This document shows, piece after piece, positions 6,106 to 9,820 of a stretch of DNA of 9,820 nt (within the stretch, counting starts at the first letter, position 1; each line of letters starts with the position of its first letter). The position numbers and the translations under genes are program-made. Source of the stretch: UTCHB3 sp964431385. Lineage in GTDB: Bacteria; Bacteroidota; Ignavibacteria; Ignavibacteriales; Ignavibacteriaceae. Location: NCBI GenBank assembly GCA_964431385.1, contig CAYSJM010000100.1, forward strand, positions 1-9,820. The letters run 5' to 3'. The notes beneath the pieces were generated by a model. The model was not told where the DNA came from, searched no databases, and was given only the letters and a program-made list of their open reading frames with translations.

Positions 6106-9100
6106 AACAATGACAGAATTACCTTCGGTAATATAAATTCCGTTTTGGAAATCCCGGACCTCCTTAGCGTTCAAAAGGAGTCCTTTTTTGATTTTTTACA
6201 GATCGATGTTGCCCCCTCCGAACGAGAGAACAAGGGCTTACAACAAGTATTTACAAGCAATTTCCCCATCCTGGATAATCCCGACAATCATAAGGCAAAA
6301 TATCGCCTCGATTACAACGAATATTACATCGAAAAACCAAGATATTCTATTCAGGAATGCAGAGAAAAAGGATTAACCTATTCTGCAAGCATCAAAGCTA
6401 AACTGACCCTCTCATCAAAAGATCCTGATACAGGCGACTGGGTGAATTCAGTTCAGCAGACGGTTTACCTCGGTACTCTTCCTTTTATGTCAGACCAGGC
6501 AACTTTTATTATTAATGGTGCCGAAAGAGTTGTGGTTTCACAGCTTCATCGCTCACCAGGTGTTGCTTTTTCCCAGACAGTACATCCCAACGGAACTCCC
6601 CTCTATTCTGCAAGAATAATTCCTCTAAAAGGTTCATGGGTAGAGTTCACAACCGATATTAATTATGTACTAAATGTATATATCGACAGAAGGAAAAAAT
6701 TCCCTTCAACTACACTTCTTAGAGCTCTTGGATATGAAATCGATGATGAAATCTTGAGCATTTTTGACTTGTATGAGACAATCGACTTGAACGAAGTTGA
6801 TCCTGATTCACTCCTTTCCCGTATTGTTGCCACTGAAGTGTACGATACGAATACAGGCGAAATCTTCCTTAACAGGAACGATGTAATTGACGAAGAATCC
6901 GTGGAAATGATCAGAAATTCGGGCGTTGAATCGATCAATTTGATCAGAACCGACCTGAACCTTGATCAAAATTTAATTTTAAATACACTCGAAAAAGATA
7001 CTACCCACAGTAAAGACGAAGCTCTTCTCTCGATCTACAGACAGTTAAGAACGGGTGAAGCACCTGATATCGACACTGCCGCCGGTCTCCTTGAGAAAAC
7101 TTTCTTCAACGACAAGAGATACGATCTTGGCGAAGTGGGAAGACATCGTATGAATGACAAGTTGAATCTTAAAGGACTTATTCCTGACGATTTAACTGTT
7201 TTGCATATTCAGGATTTTATCGAAATTATGAAATATATCATCAAGATGAAGGACGAAAACGCCGCTTCGGATGATATCGATCATCTCGGTAACAGAAGAG
7301 TAAGAACAGTGGGTGAACAGCTCCAAATGCAGTTCAACACCGGTCTTGCAAGAATGGCTAGAACCATTAAAGACAGAATGTCGATTAGAGATGCTGAAGG
7401 CTTTGCTCCACAAGACCTTGTAAATGCAAGAACCATCAGCAGCGTGATTACCTCGTTCTTCGGAACAAATCAGCTTTCGCAGTTCATGGATCAGACTAAC
7501 CCTCTCTCAGAGTTAACTCATAAGAGAAGAATGTCTGCCTTAGGACCAGGCGGTCTCACAAGAGAAAGAGCCGGATTTGAAGTGCGAGATGTTCACTATA
7601 CTCATTACGGACGACTCTGCCCGATTGAGACTCCTGAAGGTCCAAACATCGGTCTTATTTCTTCTTTGACTATCTTTTCAAGAGTGAATAAATATGGATT
7701 TTTGGAAACACCTTACCGTGTTGTTAAAGACGGTATTGTTTCTTCTGATGTGGTATATCTGACTGCCGAGCAGGAAGATATGTACACCATCGCTCAGGCA
7801 AATGCTCCAATCGACGAGAACGGCAAGTTCATCAGAGAAAGAGTTAAATGCCGTAGAAAAGGTGATTTCCCCATTGTTCATCCACAGGAAGTCGAGTTTA
7901 TGGATGTTGCACCTGCACAGATTGTAAGTGCGGCTGCGGCTCTTATTCCATTTCTCGAGCATGATGATGCTAACCGTGCTCTCATGGGTTCAAACATGCA
8001 ACGCCAGGCAGTTCCTCTCATCAAACCGGAAGCTCCACTCGTTGGAACCGGACTTGAAGGAAGAGTTGCCCGCGATACCAGATCGGTGATCGTGGCTCAA
8101 GAAGATGGCGATGTGGTTTTCGTGGATGCAGAAAAAATTGTGGTTGACTACAACATCGATCCACTTTCATTTGAAGCTCTCACAGAGTTTAATGAAGTAA
8201 AAACAGTAACTTACAAGCTAATCAAGTTTTCAGGTACCAACCAGGAAACCAGCATCACTCAAAGACCGATTGTAAAACTTGGTCAAAAAGTGAAAAAAGG
8301 CGATGTACTTGCAGATGGTTTTGCAACTGATCAGGGTGAACTTGCTCTCGGCAGAAATATCCTCGTTGCGTTCATGCCCTGGAGAGGTTACAACTTCGAG
8401 GATGCTATCATCCTTTCAGAAAAACTTGTGATGAACGATGTTTTCTCTTCCATTCACATCGAGGAATTTGAACTTCAGGTTCGTGAGACCAAAAGAGGTG
8501 ACGAAGAGTTAACCCGTGAAATTCCTAATGTTAGCGAAGATACTGTTAAAAATCTTGACGAAAACGGTATCATCAGAATTGGTGCCGAAGTTAAGGAAAG
8601 TGATATTCTTATCGGTAAACTGACTCCTAAAGGTGAGTCGGATCCTACCCCTGAAGAAAAACTTTTAAGAGCGATTTTTGGTGAAAAAGCCGGCGAAGTT
8701 AAAGATGCTTCCTTGCGTGCTACTCCCGGACTTAGAGGAACGGTTATTAAAACTCGCCTTTTCAGCCGCAGGAGAAAAGATGCTGAATCGAAAAAACTCG
8801 AGAAAAAACTTTCCGAAGAACTTGAAATCAAATACGCTAAAGAGAAAGTTACACTTCGCGACAAAATGATCGACCGGCTTGCCAAGATCTGCGAAGGCAA
8901 AAAAACTCTCGGTGTTAGAGATGAACACGGAATAACTGTTATTAAATCGGGTACTGTAATCGATCGTGCCGTTTTGGAAACAGTTGATACTATTGAAAGA
9001 CTCGATGACAAATCGGTTTGGTTCGAAGATGAAAGGTCTAATGAGTTCGTAAGAGCTTTGATGAAAAATTATCTGAGAAAACTCGCCGATGTCGATGAAG

Positions 9101-9820
9101 ATTACAAACGCGAAAAGCAAAAGATACAAATTGGTGATGAACTTCCTCCGGGAATTATTCAGTTAGCAAAAGTATATGTTGCTAAAAAGAGAAAAATCTC
9201 GGTGGGCGACAAAATGGCTGGAAGACACGGAAATAAAGGTGTCGTCGCCAAAATTGTACCACAGGAAGATATGCCTTTCCTCCCGGATGGCACTCAGGTT
9301 GAAATGATCCTTAATCCCCTCGGCGTACCTTCGCGTATGAACCTCGGTCAGTTGTATGAAACTGCCCTTGGATGGGTTGGCAAGACACTCGGTGTCAAGT
9401 TCGCCACCCCTGTCTTCGACGGTGCCGAAGTGAAAGATGTGGATGATTACCTTGAGAAAGCCGGTCTGCCGGTTGGTTGCAAAACCGATCTGCACGATGG
9501 TAGAACAGGTGAACCTTTTGATCAAAAAGTAACATGTGGATATATCTACATGCTTAAATTGAGTCACCTTGTAGATGATAAACTCCACGCTAGGTCAATC
9601 GGACCATATTCGCTTATTACGCAGCAACCTCTCGGCGGTAAAGCCCAGTTTGGTGGTCAGAGATTTGGAGAAATGGAAGTGTGGGCTCTCGAAGCTTACG
9701 GTGCTTCACATATTCTTCAGGAAATTCTCACAGTAAAAAGTGATGATGTCGCCGGTAGAACCAAAGTGTATGAGTCGATTGTTAAAGGTGAAAATATTCA
9801 AGAACCGAATGTGCCCGAAG
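6103..9820 (+). CDS. rpoB: DNA-directed RNA polymerase subunit beta (3' partial)
   Basis: The frame is open from the TTG at 6103 to the window end: 1239 complete codons without a stop. The N-terminus NNDRITFGNINSVLEIPDLL matches the Bacteroidota/Chlorobi RpoB pattern. Visible landmarks include GAERVVVSQLHRSPGV near the N-terminus and the rifampicin region QLSQFMDQTNPLSELTHKRR (from residue 457). Further on are GPGGLTRERAGFEVRDVH, the segment CPIETPEGPNIGL, MPWRGYNFEDAIILSE (758-773), the catalytic-centre segment KMAGRHGNKG (1037-1046) and PLGGKAQFGGQRFGEMEVWA near the C-terminus. Residues equivalent to E. coli D516, H526 and S531 are D463, H473 and S478, the drug-sensitive state. About 20-40 C-terminal residues are missing beyond the edge, and rpoC is expected next. 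RpoB forms the active centre of RNA polymerase with beta'. Expression is probably set by the hairpin upstream. Confidence 0.97.
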   Translation, partial: MNNDRITFGNINSVLEIPDLLSVQKESFFDFLQIDVAPSERENKGLQQVFTSNFPILDNPDNHKAKYRLDYNEYYIEKPRYSIQECREKGLTYSASIKAKLTLSSKDPDTGDWVNSVQQTVYLGTLPFMSDQATFIINGAERVVVSQLHRSPGVAFSQTVHPNGTPLYSARIIPLKGSWVEFTTDINYVLNVYIDRRKKFPSTTLLRALGYEIDDEILSIFDLYETIDLNEVDPDSLLSRIVATEVYDTNTGEIFLNRNDVIDEESVEMIRNSGVESINLIRTDLNLDQNLILNTLEKDTTHSKDEALLSIYRQLRTGEAPDIDTAAGLLEKTFFNDKRYDLGEVGRHRMNDKLNLKGLIPDDLTVLHIQDFIEIMKYIIKMKDENAASDDIDHLGNRRVRTVGEQLQMQFNTGLARMARTIKDRMSIRDAEGFAPQDLVNARTISSVITSFFGTNQLSQFMDQTNPLSELTHKRRMSALGPGGLTRERAGFEVRDVHYTHYGRLCPIETPEGPNIGLISSLTIFSRVNKYGFLETPYRVVKDGIVSSDVVYLTAEQEDMYTIAQANAPIDENGKFIRERVKCRRKGDFPIVHPQEVEFMDVAPAQIVSAAAALIPFLEHDDANRALMGSNMQRQAVPLIKPEAPLVGTGLEGRVARDTRSVIVAQEDGDVVFVDAEKIVVDYNIDPLSFEALTEFNEVKTVTYKLIKFSGTNQETSITQRPIVKLGQKVKKGDVLADGFATDQGELALGRNILVAFMPWRGYNFEDAIILSEKLVMNDVFSSIHIEEFELQVRETKRGDEELTREIPNVSEDTVKNLDENGIIRIGAEVKESDILIGKLTPKGESDPTPEEKLLRAIFGEKAGEVKDASLRATPGLRGTVIKTRLFSRRRKDAESKKLEKKLSEELEIKYAKEKVTLRDKMIDRLAKICEGKKTLGVRDEHGITVIKSGTVIDRAVLETVDTIERLDDKSVWFEDERSNEFVRALMKNYLRKLADVDEDYKREKQKIQIGDELPPGIIQLAKVYVAKKRKISVGDKMAGRHGNKGVVAKIVPQEDMPFLPDGTQVEMILNPLGVPSRMNLGQLYETALGWVGKTLGVKFATPVFDGAEVKDVDDYLEKAGLPVGCKTDLHDGRTGEPFDQKVTCGYIYMLKLSHLVDDKLHARSIGPYSLITQQPLGGKAQFGGQRFGEMEVWALEAYGASHILQEILTVKSDDVAGRTKVYESIVKGENIQEPNVPE

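Noticed and set aside
8475..9011. Long reverse-strand frame (178 codons) inside rpoB
   Set aside because: Serine-rich low-complexity translation antisense to a fully conserved rpoB segment; a codon-bias shadow.

Overview
The window looks like chromosomal DNA from a member of the Bacteroidota/Chlorobi/Ignavibacteria assemblage (FCB group), with Ignavibacteria or a close relative most likely. The main clue is the first protein, which ends in a type IX secretion (T9SS) C-terminal sorting domain with the LWQNYPNPFNPETTIKFSL signature that is abundant in Ignavibacteria-like genomes. The RpoB N-terminus also reads like Bacteroidota/Chlorobi RpoB. This placement rests on remembered family patterns, not on a search. 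Base composition is moderate to AT-leaning and all recognised genes lie on the + strand.

Layout. Bases 1-2334 hold the 3' part of a large secreted or surface protein whose start lies outside the window. A short AT-rich spacer with a candidate promoter follows. Bases 2488-3048 carry a tRNA cluster, Tyr(GTA)-Gly(TCC)-Thr(GGT), then rpmG (L33), then tRNA-Trp(CCA). None of the four tRNAs encodes its 3' CCA. From 3072 the classic transcription/translation operon runs secE-nusG-rplK-rplA-rplJ-rplL-rpoB, with rpoB leaving the window about 20-40 codons before its expected end.

How it works together. The tRNA and ribosomal protein genes supply translation. SecE is a core subunit of the Sec translocon, NusG couples RNA polymerase to its partners, and L11, L1, L10 and L7/L12 build the two flexible stalks of the 50S subunit. 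RpoB is the catalytic beta subunit of RNA polymerase. The order is conserved across bacteria, with two notable details. The tuf gene often found between tRNA-Thr and secE is absent, leaving rpmG alone there. Two hairpin/T-tract structures, one inside the tRNA cluster and one between rplL and rpoB, could act as attenuators.

I do not see a previously undescribed system. The points most worth checking are small: a tRNA-Tyr with C at position 8, a terminator-like hairpin with almost no room for a promoter behind it, a TTG start for rpoB beside an out-of-frame ATG, and a possible leader element before rplJ. Apart from these the region is ordinary housekeeping DNA.
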